A stretch of 64,000 bases of DNA from Pomphorhynchus laevis (taxonomy: Eukaryota > Acanthocephala > Palaeacanthocephala > Echinorhynchida > Pomphorhynchidae): NCBI GenBank assembly GCA_012934845.2, contig WNNJ02001297.1:44978-108977 (forward strand), written 5' to 3'. The position numbers and the translations under genes were made by a program. The notes beneath the pieces are model-generated. The model worked only from the letters and a program-made list of their open reading frames with translations. It had not been told where the DNA came from and did not search any database. This document shows, piece by piece, positions 20,124 through 31,389 of this stretch; position 1 is the stretch's first letter, and every line of letters begins with the position of its first letter.

Positions 20124-23100
20124 CACATTATTATTAATAAACTCAATTTACAAGTTACTGTTCTACAATTATAAATTCTGTCATTTATTGGTTATGCCTC
20201 ATCAGTTATGCTGACCGTCATTACTCCTGCATAAACTGCACAATGCATCTTGGAACAGGGCGATCTTAAACATGCAGACGATGCCAGTTTTATATCAACA
20301 CTTATCCGTCGCTTGATCTCAGTAGCACAATTGACGTGCTTCAATTGCCTTGCGCCAAACTGCAGAAATCGCCCTTCATTAACTTCTGCTTCACAGTTCA
20401 CAACTGCAGTGGTCACGCAAGATATTCACTCTACTGAAGATTCTAGAACAGTTTACTCTGCAGTCGCTCAATCGCTCCCAACGAACACATCACACGGCGC
20501 TCAGTCGACTTCTATTAGTCAACAAGATTCTAATCGCGTTCACATGGTTTGGACAGAGGGCATCAACTTGGACCAAGATGATTAGCCAATAGCATCTTAT
20601 TTGAGGTCATTCATTGGAAACCTAATCTCTTTCAATTACCCAAATGACGGAATCTAATTTATTCATTAACGAACTCGCTAAAATTTATAAGGGGGCTGCC
20701 TCACAATCCACTTCTCTCATGTCTGCTATTGTGATAAGTAAGTAGTACTACAGCATATGAACAAATCACCAGTATGGAAACTAAAAACGATATTATCAAA
20801 ACGCATTAACCTCTGGCGATGTTGCGACATTGATAGTCTGCTTGAATAAGCAAGATTCCTGCAACGTAATTACACGCAGAAGAATCATCCCAATTTGAAT
20901 GATGACCTATCAAAAAGCTTCCGAAGATTCGTACTAGGAGGAAAGATTACCGCTGCTATGAAAGTACTTGAATCAAATAACGTATGCGGAAAATAAATAG
21001 ATTTGGATAAGGATGATTCTTACAAATCTGTTAGAGAAATACTACTTGATAAACATCCAGATGGAGCTGAATTGTGTGGTGATACATTATTAGAGCAGCC
21101 AATCCACAATTCTCTAGACTTTCACCCAGTGATATTCAATACGATTGATTCGTCACAGATTGTATCTTCAGCTAAGCGAGTAAAAGGCGGTGCCGGACCC
21201 TCCGGCTTGGATGCTAGGTCATGGAACCACATGCTAACCGATTTTGGCGATGATTCGAAAAACTTGGCAAATGCGTTTGTGGATCTCGCTCGCGTAATAT
21301 CCACGCAACAAGTGTTTAATAATACCATGATTGCATTAACTGCAAGCATATTAATTGCTCTCTGCAAAATTCATGGGATCAGACCAATATGAATCGGTGA
21401 TGTATCCAGACTAATAATGTCCAAGCTAATCCTTGATATAGTTCGACCACAGCTCCAGCATGTTTGTGGAACATTACAACTACGCGCGGGTCAGCGTGCA
21501 GGTACTGAATGCGTCATTCACGCCCTACGTGATTCCCTGTCTAATGTCTCTCAATCAATACTTCTAACAATAGATGCCGACAATGCCTTTAATCGTGTGA
21601 ACCGGAAGACTGCGTTGACTAATATACATAAAGTATGTCCGGCTCTGTCAACAGTCCTGTACAATATGCATGAACAACCTTCAATACTAGCCATCAACAA
21701 CGAACGTATTCCATCCAGAGAGGGTTTCACACAGGGTGATGTCTTTTCCATGGCAGCATTTGCAGCTGCCATCCTCCCGCTAATTTTGCGCACAAAAGAA
21801 AATGCTCCTTCAATACGGCACTTGTTGTACGCTCACGACGGCAACCTGGTTGGCAGTCCCGATGAGTTATTTGATGCATTTAGGTTCCTGGAAACACATA
21901 ATCCTCATTATCGCTTCTACATAAACCCTCGCAAGTGTAAAGTATACGCGAATGATCACAGCTTATCTAATATTGAGTCTATCTTCTTAAATACTACTAT
22001 CCCCGTCACAAATGAAGGTTTATCAGTGTTGGGATCATCCAATGGTAGCCAAGAATGTATCAAGATATCCATTCACAAAGCTGTCGATAATTTAGTGAAT
22101 TTGATCGCTCGCCTGTCTGAAATTAGTCAGTCAGATCTTCAGATTGCATACACATCATTGACGAGGTCAATCCAATATCAATGGACATACATGCAGAGAT
22201 CATGTACATGTTCTTCTAGTTGGTTCTGCCCGATTGTATCTTTTATACTATCCATGCTTCGAAAACTGATTGGCACATAATTAGACGTAGATGATACGCT
22301 TTGGCACGTGTATAGACTAAGCATTCGGAATGGCAGTGTCGGTATAATAGATGATACTAGCAGCACTGACTTCGAGTACAGTGCATCCCTTCAAATATGT
22401 GAGTCATGCTTAAATGGTGTTGTTGACATAGAGTTGATAAGAACACAGCAGGCAATATGCAGGCAAACACGTTCAGAGCGCCAGAAAATCGAAATTAACG
22501 AGCGATCTGAGCTTCTCGAGAAAGTAGACCAAGTTATGAGAAACTCGATCGAGCACGCATCATTAAAGGGAGCCTCTTCATCGTTGACATCAATACCTAT
22601 ACATGACACAAAAACAGGGCTAAGTAATGTTGAGTTTCGTGATGCAATGATAGCCAGATATGGTGCGTTACCCCTAGATGCTTCAATAATGTGTCATTGC
22701 CATGCTTCGAATACTATTCCGCATGCATTTTCTTGTTTAAAGGGCGACCTTCCTTCGATGATGCACGACATTGTACGCGAAATTATTGCACAAAATCTCA
22801 CAAAAATTTGCAACAATGTTCAAATTGAACCAACGCTGAGTCCAATTAATACGGAGGTTCTCTTTACTTACAATGTGCCAACAACCGATAGAAACGCAAG
22901 ACTCGACATTGTGTGTTCCGGGCTCTATGGAGACAGGACAGAGCGTACTTTTCTTGACATATGCGTTTCTAATGCACACGCTCAGTCCAATACTTCAAGA
23001 AGCATAACTTTCTGCTTTGAATTTCATGCGTAGCGAAAAAGGAGCAAATATCTTGAAAGAATCGTGGAGGTCGAGCGTGCCTCTTTTACTCACGTTATTC

Positions 23101-23403
23101 TCTCATGTTACGGTGGAAACGGCAAGGAACGCGCAACACTGTTCCAAAAGATAGCAGGTTAAACGTTTCGGAAACACCGGACTTTGTACGCGGATGAAAT
23201 TCGAAAACTACGATATCGCATCGGTGTTCTTCTCGCAAAGATGTGTTCGCGCTGCATCCGCGCTCCACATTCTGCAATCCATCGTCCTAACGGAATTTAT
23301 CTTCCACATTGATCTGATTGAATCAATTAATTAAAGGACTTATTTGCGGGTAACCTTTTATATTGTAAAATGATTATTGTTATTATATAAAAAAATAAAA
23401 TAT
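20124..23403 (+). mobile_element. Family-C RLE-type LINE, copy F
   Basis: Coding remnants run from about 20330 (CLAPNCRNR, end of the cysteine cluster) to about 23290. The outer limits are inferred from a diverged relative of the 20-bp target at 20101-20123 and the good copy at 23404-23432; the first is only roughly alike. It lies on the + strand, tail to tail with element C. The 5' part is more eroded than the RT and endonuclease parts. Dead: several in-frame stops, and the RT motif C is altered. Confidence 0.75.
21003..23290 (+). pseudogene. Family-C RT/RLE polyprotein, decayed (copy F)
   Basis: A single frame covers almost all of this stretch, with in-frame stops at 21390, 22278 and 23031 and another near 23160. 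Motifs: GGAGPSGLDARSW, IRPI(stop)IGDVSRL, ILLTIDADNAFNRVNRKTAL (motif A), SREGFTQGDVFSMAAFAAA (motif B), LYAHDGNLVGS (motif C; other copies have ADD, so one catalytic Asp is His here), MCHCHASNTIPHAFSC (CxC-x7-H-x3-C knuckle), HDIVREIIAQNL, ARLDIVCSGLYGDRTERTF followed by LDICV (PD-(D/E)XK core) and a C-terminal tail. About 760 codons. Confidence 0.8.
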
Positions 23404-23432
23404 AAAAAAATAAAGATAACTTTATTTTTTAA
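23404..23432. repeat. Target-site copy 1 (left of element C)
   Basis: Its core AAGATAACTTTATTTTTTAA recurs at 26928-26947 and 30140-30159. The match to copy 2 is 29 bases. AAATAAAGATAACTTTATTT within it is a near palindrome (8-base arms around ATAA). It marks the 3' end of element C (minus strand) and lies just right of F. Confidence 0.8.
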
Positions 23433-23478
23433 TAATATTTTTTTAAAATTAATAATATTATTAGATAAACACAAAAAA

Positions 23479-26400
23479 TCACGATGCAGTCCAACGTCGA
23501 ATTGGATGCCCTCGTGTGGAACGATCACCCCGAATGCAGGCAGAAGTCATCTTAGCGAGTGCGAAACCCATTTTAGTCTTAATAGAACGAATGCTCTCGT
23601 TATACGTAAAGTCCCGGCCCAAAGAAGATAGCATCGCGATTCGTTTCAAAATGACGGACGCGGATGGACCCATTCCACCATTTGTTGCAAACATCACAGG
23701 AATTAAAACAGCATTCTCCATTCTCGACACTCTTTCGCCGTACCTGGCAATTTTCCGCTGCTCGTGATAACGGAAGTGATTCGAGATTGGTTTCGATGAA
23801 TAGGACGGAGCAAGGTGACTAAATATGCAAATGTCCAATAAGGACCGCTCCGTTCTATCACCTGATAGACCGCTGCAACCAATATCGAGACGCGCTCCTA
23901 TATCTGTAGATGTGCTTTGAGCCTTAAAAATGGTCCATCTGGAACTGGCTAGAGGCCGGGCTTGATCGAAACATTGCTGCACACGTATGACAGTTCATTT
24001 GCCAAAATATCACGAATAACATTACGACGAACTGTCGGCATATCACCAGTTTGGCAAGCCAATGAAATTGTACGATCGAAATTCTGTCCGCATGAACGCT
24101 GTGATGGTACATCTGTCAGTCGAATACCGTACCTCACTGCCACAGCATCCTGGAATTGCTGCTTATTTAAAAGCTTACCCTGATTTACGATGGGTATAGC
24201 CGAAAGCCATGCCGAAGCGCCTTTACACGCGGAATAATCAAATATGACGGATCCCGGTTTACACATTAATTGGGCAGCTGACAAGTTCAACCTATGAATC
24301 TCCTCACTCCGTAAGCGTGATGCTATAACCTCCTGAGCCCGTATAAGGTTTTCACCTGTGGCGCCTTCCAACAAAGGTCTACACATATCTCGCGAACAAT
24401 TATACTCTACTTCCCTACTTCGATGAAAGAATGCAATACCGAGACCTCCAAATCGGAAGGGAAGCTGAATAATGTTTTCGAGCCTTTCGTCCATCTCAGT
24501 GCCCATGATGGCAGGAATCAGATTTCTACGTAAAGCATTTGAAATGCACTCCAGCTGAGACTCATATAACGTGCATGTACGCCGGAAGAAATTCAATCTA
24601 AACTGCAAAGATTGAGTAAGTGCAGTAAATGCAATATGCGGACTCTCCTTGGCAACTTGAGTTAGGTTCAAGATCATTGAAATCCACTTAGTTGTCTTAC
24701 TGAACAAAAACTCCGATACGTATTCCTCCGTTCCAATTACAGATCCTAAAACTGGTAGCCCGTCATCCTCAACATGTAAGTTTGATTCAGCGAACAACCG
24801 TGAAACTTCCCAGTGACAACCTTTGTGCACTAACAATCGGTACTTATTTTCGTTCAAAACATAACCATACTGTGGGCCTACATTGCATAATAAGTTCCAC
24901 ACTTTGAGTAGCTCATCAGCACTTCCCACGAAATGGGCGTCATCCGCAAACCACCTCTGCTGCACACCAGGAATTTCAATTTCAATTCTCTGGATCAACG
25001 GGATAGAAACCACACTGAAGGCAATCATCGCCAGTGTGTCGCCTTGTGCAAAGCCTTCGCAAGATTGTATATCATCATCACCAAGCCAGGGTACATGGTT
25101 GCTGCTGTACATGTTCGTAAGAATCGTCGTCAAAGCAGGACAAACATAATCTACGTTTTTAAGAGCGACTTTTCGATTTATCGAATTAAATACATTCTTT
25201 GCATCCAACTGCACTATGCAAAACGATTCTCCAGCGTCGAAAAGGTTCTTTAGTGAATGTATGTCTATTTCCACACCGCATTTTTGTCCTGCAGCTAGTT
25301 GCATATGAGAGGCAGTCTTCTGTACATCTAACGAAATTCTTCTAGTTATGATATTTTCAATTATTCTACGTGCAACATCACCGATTCCAATCGGGCGAAT
25401 TCCCGGTTTTTTGTCAAGTGGTATTAGCCTGCTGACCGTGAAGGCTTCAAGATCATTTTTGTTGTACTTGTTGGATGCAATAGATATCGCAAACTCAGTT
25501 AAACTTGAATCCAACTGTTTAGAACTATCGCCAAAAGATTCGAGCATTCTAAGCCACATAAAGGCATCCATACCTGTTGGGCCGTCAGCACCTCTAGTTC
25601 AACGGGCAGCCTTGACGACGTCCAATGGCGTTATTCCAGAGAAACGCACTGGATGATGTTCAACGATATTGGTCAAAGGGGCTTTCAACACTGCCTCGTC
25701 ATTGACTAACACACCACTGGGATGGAGTTCAATCAGTTTTTCCTTTACAGTTTTATACTCCACCATCTCATTTGGCGACAAAATCCGAAACTCACTCAAT
25801 GGGTCGGCCAGAACTTTCATGGTTAACTTTGTCTTGCCCTGTGACATCAATCTGCAGAATGCTGACACCCAACTTTTGTTTCTACTTTGCCTAGGAGAAC
25901 GGAGCGCCCTCTCGCGTTGCAATATACGGGCTTCACACAATAAATCATTCAATCGACGATCCCTCCACAAGAACAATCTGCGAATAATATTTGATCTACA
26001 AATCGAAGTCGTTGACCTGGGAGTTCTTTGCAAAATGACTTGAGAGAAAATCACGGCTGTCATTAGTATCTGCCTTGAATCATTATTAAAAGAAACAGCC
26101 GTAGAATAGAAATCTGTCAACATTGTTATAAATTCTTTACTTGCATTGCACATTGGTGAAACATAGAGGTTTGGCGACCACTTGGAGGTTTCTTTGTAAG
26201 CGACAAAAATAGCCTCATCAAAATTATTTAAGCTCACACTTGGCCCTTCTCAGCTTGAGTTTGATTCTCTCCTTGATTAGTCACCCAATGGAATAGGCGG
26301 AGTGCTAGTGCAATTGTGAACGAGAGGAACGCCCAAATTCCGATTTTGAAGCCCATCACGCTTGCTCGATCTGTTCGAACAACAAGGGGCTGATCAATTC

Positions 26401-26504
26401 ACACAAGGACGTCCATGCTTTGCGCATTGACAACCCTTGCACTTGGCAGCTGGACCGTTACACACGCAACATTTGCGCACGCTGCTGGGCTTACCTCTTG
26501 GCAT
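23479..26504 (-). pseudogene. Family-C cysteine cluster/RT/RLE polyprotein (copy C)
   Basis: Start MPRGKPSSVRKCCVCNGPAA, then CKGCQCAK and CVN(TGA)SAPCCSNR; the TGA takes the place of a conserved Cys. The pre-RT part (26237-25599) ends at a TGA before TRGADGPTGMDAF. 25571-23949 encodes SRLIPLDKKPGIRPIGIGDV, IVQLDAKNVFNSINRKVAL (motif A), CEGFAQGDTLAMIAF (motif B), WFADDAHFVGSADELL (motif C, DD intact), LPVLGSVIGTEEYV, GGLGIAFFHRSREVEYN and GASAWLSAIP. 23982-23479 supplies ARLDIGCSGLSGDRTERSLL-DI, YGERVSRMENAVLIPVMFA, and GGMGPSASVILKRIA. The RLDI...LLDI spacing fits the R2-type PD-(D/E)XK endonuclease. It would reverse-transcribe its own RNA at nicked target DNA; this copy cannot. Confidence 0.85.
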
Positions 26505-26560
26505 TGTTTTGAATGTAACTTGGAGTTCTTGTGAGAACCCGAACTAGCTCGGCTTGATAT

Positions 26561-26882
26561 AGCTGAAAGTTGGACGATATGAAAGCTGGACGATCTGAAA
26601 GTTGGACGATCTGAAAGCTGGACGATCTGAAAGCTGGACGATCTGAAAGCTGGACGATCTGAAAGCTGGACGATCTGAAAGCTGGACGATCTGAAAGCTG
26701 GACGATCTGAAAGCTGGACGATCTGAAAGCTGGACGATCTGAAAGCTGGACGATCTGAAAGCTGGACGATCTGAAAGCTGGACGATCTGAAAGCTGGACG
26801 ATCTGAAAGCTGGACGATCTGAAAGCTGGACGATCTGAAAGCTGGACGATCTGAAAGCTGGACGATCTGAAAGCTGGGCGAT
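26561..26882 (-). repeat. 16-bp minisatellite upstream of the element C ORF
   Basis: About 20 tandem copies of AGATCGTCCAGCTTTC on the coding (minus) strand, nearly uniform except at the edges. It ends 57 bases before the start codon at 26504 and begins about 37 bases inside the element boundary, so it is internal to the element. The unit is 16 bases, so the array reads open as a 16-residue peptide repeat (SFQIVQLSDRPAFRSS); this is not a gene. Confidence 0.9.
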
Positions 26883-26918
26883 TGTGTGTTTAAGTTCTTA
26901 AAATCTTTTGTTCTCACA

Positions 26919-26947
26919 AAAAAAATAAAGATAACTTTATTTTTTAA
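26919..26947. repeat. Target-site copy 2 (between elements C and D)
   Basis: Identical over 29 bases to copy 1 and over 20 bases to copy 3. It is at once the right border of element C and the left border of element D. Confidence 0.8.
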
Positions 26948-27079
26948 AAGAGAAGATTTATTAAAAAAATTTACATCGGAAAATACCCTTTTAAATTGTT
27001 CGAAATATTGTTTATTATTAAAAGTTGGATACGTCCTCGTGTACTGATCTCCCAACTCTTGTACAACTTGATCGTGAGC

Positions 27080-28768
27080 AACGTATAGCATTTCCTGCCA
27101 ACCTTGAAATTAGAAATCCAAGGTCCATTCGAATATTTGAGATGCAATTACTGTATGCTTTTTTCAAATTCCAGCAAAGCTATTTTTCTAAGTATAATTT
27201 GTACTTCCTTATCCAGTGCCCCATTACACGTACACACGAAAGGGTAATAAGTAGCAAATTCTATTTTAAGGACTCACTCGTTGTACTTTAATATTTTCGT
27301 TTGGCGTGATACTCGAAGTGAGATTTTGGATTGTCAGAGATGTACGACGGAGCAAAATGATTAAATACAACGATGTCCAGTAAGGACCGCTCCGTTGAAT
27401 CACCGAACAAGCCGTTGCACTCGATATCTAAACGAGCTTCAATATCGCGAGTTGTTGATGCAATTTCAAAGTCAATATTTTCAGGTATCCGACGTAGGAT
27501 TGGTTCGATGGCTACTGATGATGATACTTTTGACAGTTTTTTAGCTAGAAAATCTCTTACAATGTTGTGACGTACAATAGGTAATACATTAACCCGACGT
27601 GAAAGGCAATGACTCAGTGCAAAGTCAGCATCACAGCTACAAAAGCGTGGTGGATTCGGTGGGGGCCAACCGTATCGAACTGCTAAAGCATCTTGGAATT
27701 GGCGTAAGCTTAGATGACGTCTAAAAAGGACCAATGGCTTCGCTGACAACCAAGTTGATGATCCGGGAATGAACAGGTAATTAATGAAAGAATTTGAACT
27801 ATCTAAACTGGTTAAAAGTAAATCTAGTTTCTTTTTACATATTTCGCCATTCTGCTCCTTTATGAGTTTGATGATTTTCTTGGGTGAGTTGTCTTCATCG
27901 GGACGTAATAAAAGTGAGCACATACGTTGCGAATTTTCAAACTTTAACTTAGAACCTTCCAAGGGATCGTCAATACCTAAACCATCAAGATGCTTTGGTA
28001 ATTGTATCATCTGAATTCGTGTTGTGTCTAATTCGACACCTGTCAAAGCCGGAACCAAGTTGTTCAATATGTAATCCGACAAAACGGAGAAGCAGTTTTT
28101 AACAACTCTACAAGTCCGCTCTACATGTGACCATTTGTACTGTAGTGATTGTGTGATGGCAACATATGCCACGTGATGATCATGTTTAGCAACATCAGCT
28201 AAATTCAGTACTTGTGAAGACCAATTTTGCACTTCCTCCATTAAAAATTCAGATATGTATTGATCAGTTCTTACAGCGGAGCCCAGATTATCCTCATGTA
28301 CTACAAGTTAACATTTCTTCTCGTTAAAATTAAAACCATACTTAAAGATTCCTGCTTTAACGGAGCCCACACCTTTACTAGATTATCGACGGTTCCAACA
28401 CAATTCGCGTCGTCTGCGTACCACCTATTTGTTTCCTCAGGAGTTTCGTTCTTAATTCGTCTTATCAGGGGTAATGATGCTGCAGCAAACGCCATCATAG
28501 TGATTGGGTCACCTTGAGTGAACCCTTCTTTAGATAGAATTATATCGTCAACCACGTTTAATGTAGCTGGACTCGAATAAATATTTTGTAGTATCGTTGT
28601 CATTAATGGACAGACAAATTTCATGTTTGCAAGTGCTAACCGGCGATTGATACAATTGAAAGCATTCGACGTATCTACCTGGAGAATAGCAGCTTTATTC
28701 GATTTGTGAAACATTTCAGAAATTGAATGTATGGCCATTTTAACACCACATCGCTGACCCGTACACAA
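27080..28768 (-). pseudogene. Family-C RT palm, thumb and endonuclease (copy D)
   Basis: 28768-28301: CTGQRCGVKMAIHSISEMFH, AILQVDTSNAFNCINRRLAL (motif A), SKEGFTQGDPITMMAFAAA (motif B), RWYADDANCVGT (motif C, DD intact). 28241-27288: VAYVAITQSLQYKWSH, LDGLGIDDP, FCSCDADFALSHCLS, IVRDFLAKKLSKV, ARLDIECNGLFGDSTERSLL then DIVVFNHFAPSYI and EYHAKRKY. Past the stop the remaining endonuclease tail can still be read in another frame (YPFVCTCNGALDKEVQIILR, about 27240-27180). Confidence 0.82.
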
Positions 28769-29904
28769 CTGTTCAATACCTTATACCGCCTGGATGTCAC
28801 TTCGAATGACGTTACATAAACTTTACCTATAATGCGACGAGTAACATCACCTATTCCAATTGGACGGACTCCAGGTTGCTTGTCCAAAGGAATAAGACGA
28901 CAAGTCGTGAATTCATCAAAACAACCCTGAGGCAATTTTCGAGTGGCAATTGTGATCGCAAAGTTCGCTAGACTTTCTGCCAATTTTCTTGATGTTGCAC
29001 CAAATAATTCAAGAAGCATTTGCCAATGGTAAGCGTCTAAACCTGAAGGTCTCGCGCACCCCTGAGTGCGGCGACTAGATGCGATTATATCATCCGCTGA
29101 TATCGAATTAAAAGGAATGGGATGATGCTTTACCATTTCTAAAAACGTATTATTCAGTATTGTTTCTGGGTACACTTCACGTAGACTCGAATGTAGTTGC
29201 CTCAGCTTATCATGCACAGTAGTACCATTTATATTGTCAGTAAGCGTTAGCATCTTCACCTCGGCGTCTGGCTCTGATAAAATGCGCATCGCGGACGTTA
29301 CTTCACCACACCGCGTAAGTTTACAAAACTTTTCGATCCAACTCACTTTTGATTTGAGACAAACTTTTGATCGACTGACGAATTCACTTTGTAAAAATGC
29401 GGCCTCTGAGTATAACTCCAACAATAAACCATCTTTCCAAAGTCTTAAATGACGCTCGACGGTCTGTCTGACAGTTTTGCAACCGGTATTCCGAGTGCGT
29501 TGGAACACTAGTTGGCAAAGTAAAACAATCGATTTAGGAGAACCTAACATTTCCGAGATTTCTGAATAAGCGTCTGTGTACAATTGCGACAATATTTCAG
29601 CAAACGAGTATATAACTTTACACTTGAAAATTTGATATAGATTAGGACGCCACTTGACGACAAGACAGTAAAGATAATCCCTAATAGATCTTAGATCAAG
29701 TTGTGAAATAGATGAATGCATTTGCAACTCGTTACTGTGTTCGATTGAATGAATATTCATTGTAAGTGCTCGATTTGAGCAAGACGCTGCTGCACAGCTC
29801 ACACATGATTTATTGCTCTTCTTGCATTTACAGTTGAGACATCTGGCATTTGGACCATTGCAACCGCAACATTTCGCTACTTGGGCGGGCTTACCTTTCG
29901 GCAT
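28675..29904 (-). pseudogene. Family-C cysteine cluster and RT fingers (copy D)
   Basis: Open for about 400 codons. MPKGKPAQVAKCCGCNGPN, CLNCKCKKSNKSC and CVSCAAASCSNR form the N-terminal cluster, the cleanest in the window. Then LRLWKDGLLLELYSEAAFLQ, GEVTSAMRILSEPD, HHPIPFNSISADDIIASS, RTQGCARPSGLDAYHW, CRLIPLDKQPGVRPIGIGDV and TRRIIGKV. After that the frame is lost; the last 30 residues are out of frame with the RT that follows at 28768. Confidence 0.82.
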
Positions 29905-30139
29905 CAAGTTGATGCCGGATGCACAGTAGAAAGGTTATTCAAAGTTATTTGTTGTTGGTGTAAAAGAGATGTTTGTTGAATTTAAACAGGAAATATTAAT
30001 TGTACTTTGCTTGACAATTCGATTGACAATTGTATATATTATTGTAAGTAGTTATTGATTGTAATTAGTGTATGTTAATTTGTTAATTTATCTCAAATGT
30101 ATATATTAATATTTCAAACTTTTTTAGGTCACTTCTTTT

Positions 30140-30159
30140 AAGATAACTTTATTTTTTAA
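30140..30159. repeat. Target-site copy 3 (right of element D)
   Basis: AAGATAACTTTATTTTTTAA, identical to the core of copies 1 and 2. It borders the 5' end of element D. Confidence 0.75.
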
Positions 30160-31389
30160 ATTGTTATTAGTAATAACACTTTTAGATATAGTCACTTAAA
30201 ATATTTAGGCGTTTAATAATCAATGATGTAATCAGAGAAACTTAGTTGTAATGACGATGGTTTATATTGTCTGATTATGTATTTATATTAAAACTGATAT
30301 GAAAGAGTTGTGATGACAGCTTTTCACATCTTGTAAAAGCATCTAGCTTTTCATACTGCCTTCTATTTCGGTCCTAATAACATAATAGTTTGTAAAATGT
30401 TAAATTACTAGTCGCCTTATATTCAATATTTTAGAATAAATCTGTTGTTGCAAAGTATACTTATTATTTTGTAATATCTAATATTGCTGCTTATTATCCA
30501 ACGGTTTTTTACTCCTTAAATTGAACTTGCGCTAGTATAACAAACTTAGACACATGTCTTGGCACACCGATCATACGAAATTATAATACTATCAGTGAGC
30601 TAGTTGTTAACATGCTGCAAGCGAACATGGAATATTTATGCATAATAAAACATTGATGCATAATAAAAATTGCATAAAAGTTATCAAATAAAATCTGCAA
30701 CGTAATTATTACAAGATTGTTCAATTTCTCGGTATATGACACTTCTTTTGTATAAATTAAATAATTGAAATCACTTACCTTTTACTAGATTTTTATTAAT
30801 TTAATATAAATGATCATTTATATGAGGGGAAAGCCAATTAAGTGCTGAAATCAACAAATTCGATAACATTTGTGATAAACCCATTTGAGGGGTTCTCAAA
30901 TTCAATGAATCATTTAATTCGTTTTCAGCCCATTTGCAAGAACTACAGTGTTTTGTACTAATAATATTAAATTTTTCAAAGTATATATCAAAGATCCACT
31001 TGTAGTAATACAAATTCACTGGGCCAAAATGTTTTTCAAGGACGTTACAAAAACAATTTATGTCTCTAAACCTATTATTAAATTCAAAATATAATAAGGT
31101 CAGGTGTAAAACGATATTTTATGAAGTCTATTATTTTTGTTGCATATAATTCAGTGCTTTCAGTGCCGTATCAGCTACATCATTAGTACCTACTATTCAA
31201 AATCGATGTACGATTGTTTGACAAAGGCGCGATAAGGTTGCTTATAAATTGAAAGTGGCTTTCATGCAGCAATTAAATTCTGGATGCTTAAAATGCTTAA
31301 TATACATTTTTTCTAGTTTTTATTTTAATAGATAACAAGTGATTATTAAACTTTAAATGTTGGACACAGAAGAATTCCCAATCATAATA
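30160..31389. other. AT-rich intron 3 stretch
   Basis: No coding similarity and no clear repeat seen; short open stretches here lack any recognisable motif. Confidence 0.5.

Larger units (their letters stand above)
23433..26918 (-). mobile_element. Family-C RLE-type LINE, copy C (best preserved)
   Basis: Bounded by a 29-bp direct repeat (23404-23432 and 26919-26947). Reading on the minus strand: a short leader, a 16-bp minisatellite (26882-26561), ATG at 26504, N-terminal cysteine cluster, pre-RT domain, RT with intact ADD box, knuckle-like region and endonuclease to 23479, then about 45 bases of AT-rich 3' sequence. The protein would be about 1,000 residues. One frame is kept from 26504 to 23949 apart from four stops, then a frame change near 23970. 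It looks recent compared with the other copies but is not intact. Confidence 0.88.
26948..30139 (-). mobile_element. Family-C RLE-type LINE, copy D
   Basis: Bounded by copies 2 and 3 of the 20-bp target. Minus strand: an AT-rich leader of about 235 bases without a minisatellite, ATG at 29904, cysteine cluster, pre-RT, RT, endonuclease to about 27080, then a short tail. It is broken by at least four frame changes but has all domains. It has the same orientation as element C and lies directly upstream of it, giving a head-to-tail pair. Confidence 0.85.

Noticed and set aside
26561-26882. CRISPR-like array
   Set aside because: The units are directly contiguous 16-mers without spacers, in a eukaryotic LINE.
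26399-27091. 230-codon minus-strand frame with 16-residue repeats (SFQIVQLSDRPAFRSS)
   Set aside because: Translation of the 16-bp minisatellite of element C joined to flanking sequence of C and D, and crossing the border between the two elements.
27025-27291. Plus-strand open frame of 88 codons
   Set aside because: Lies antisense to the decayed endonuclease tail of element D, whose motifs are recognisable on the minus strand.
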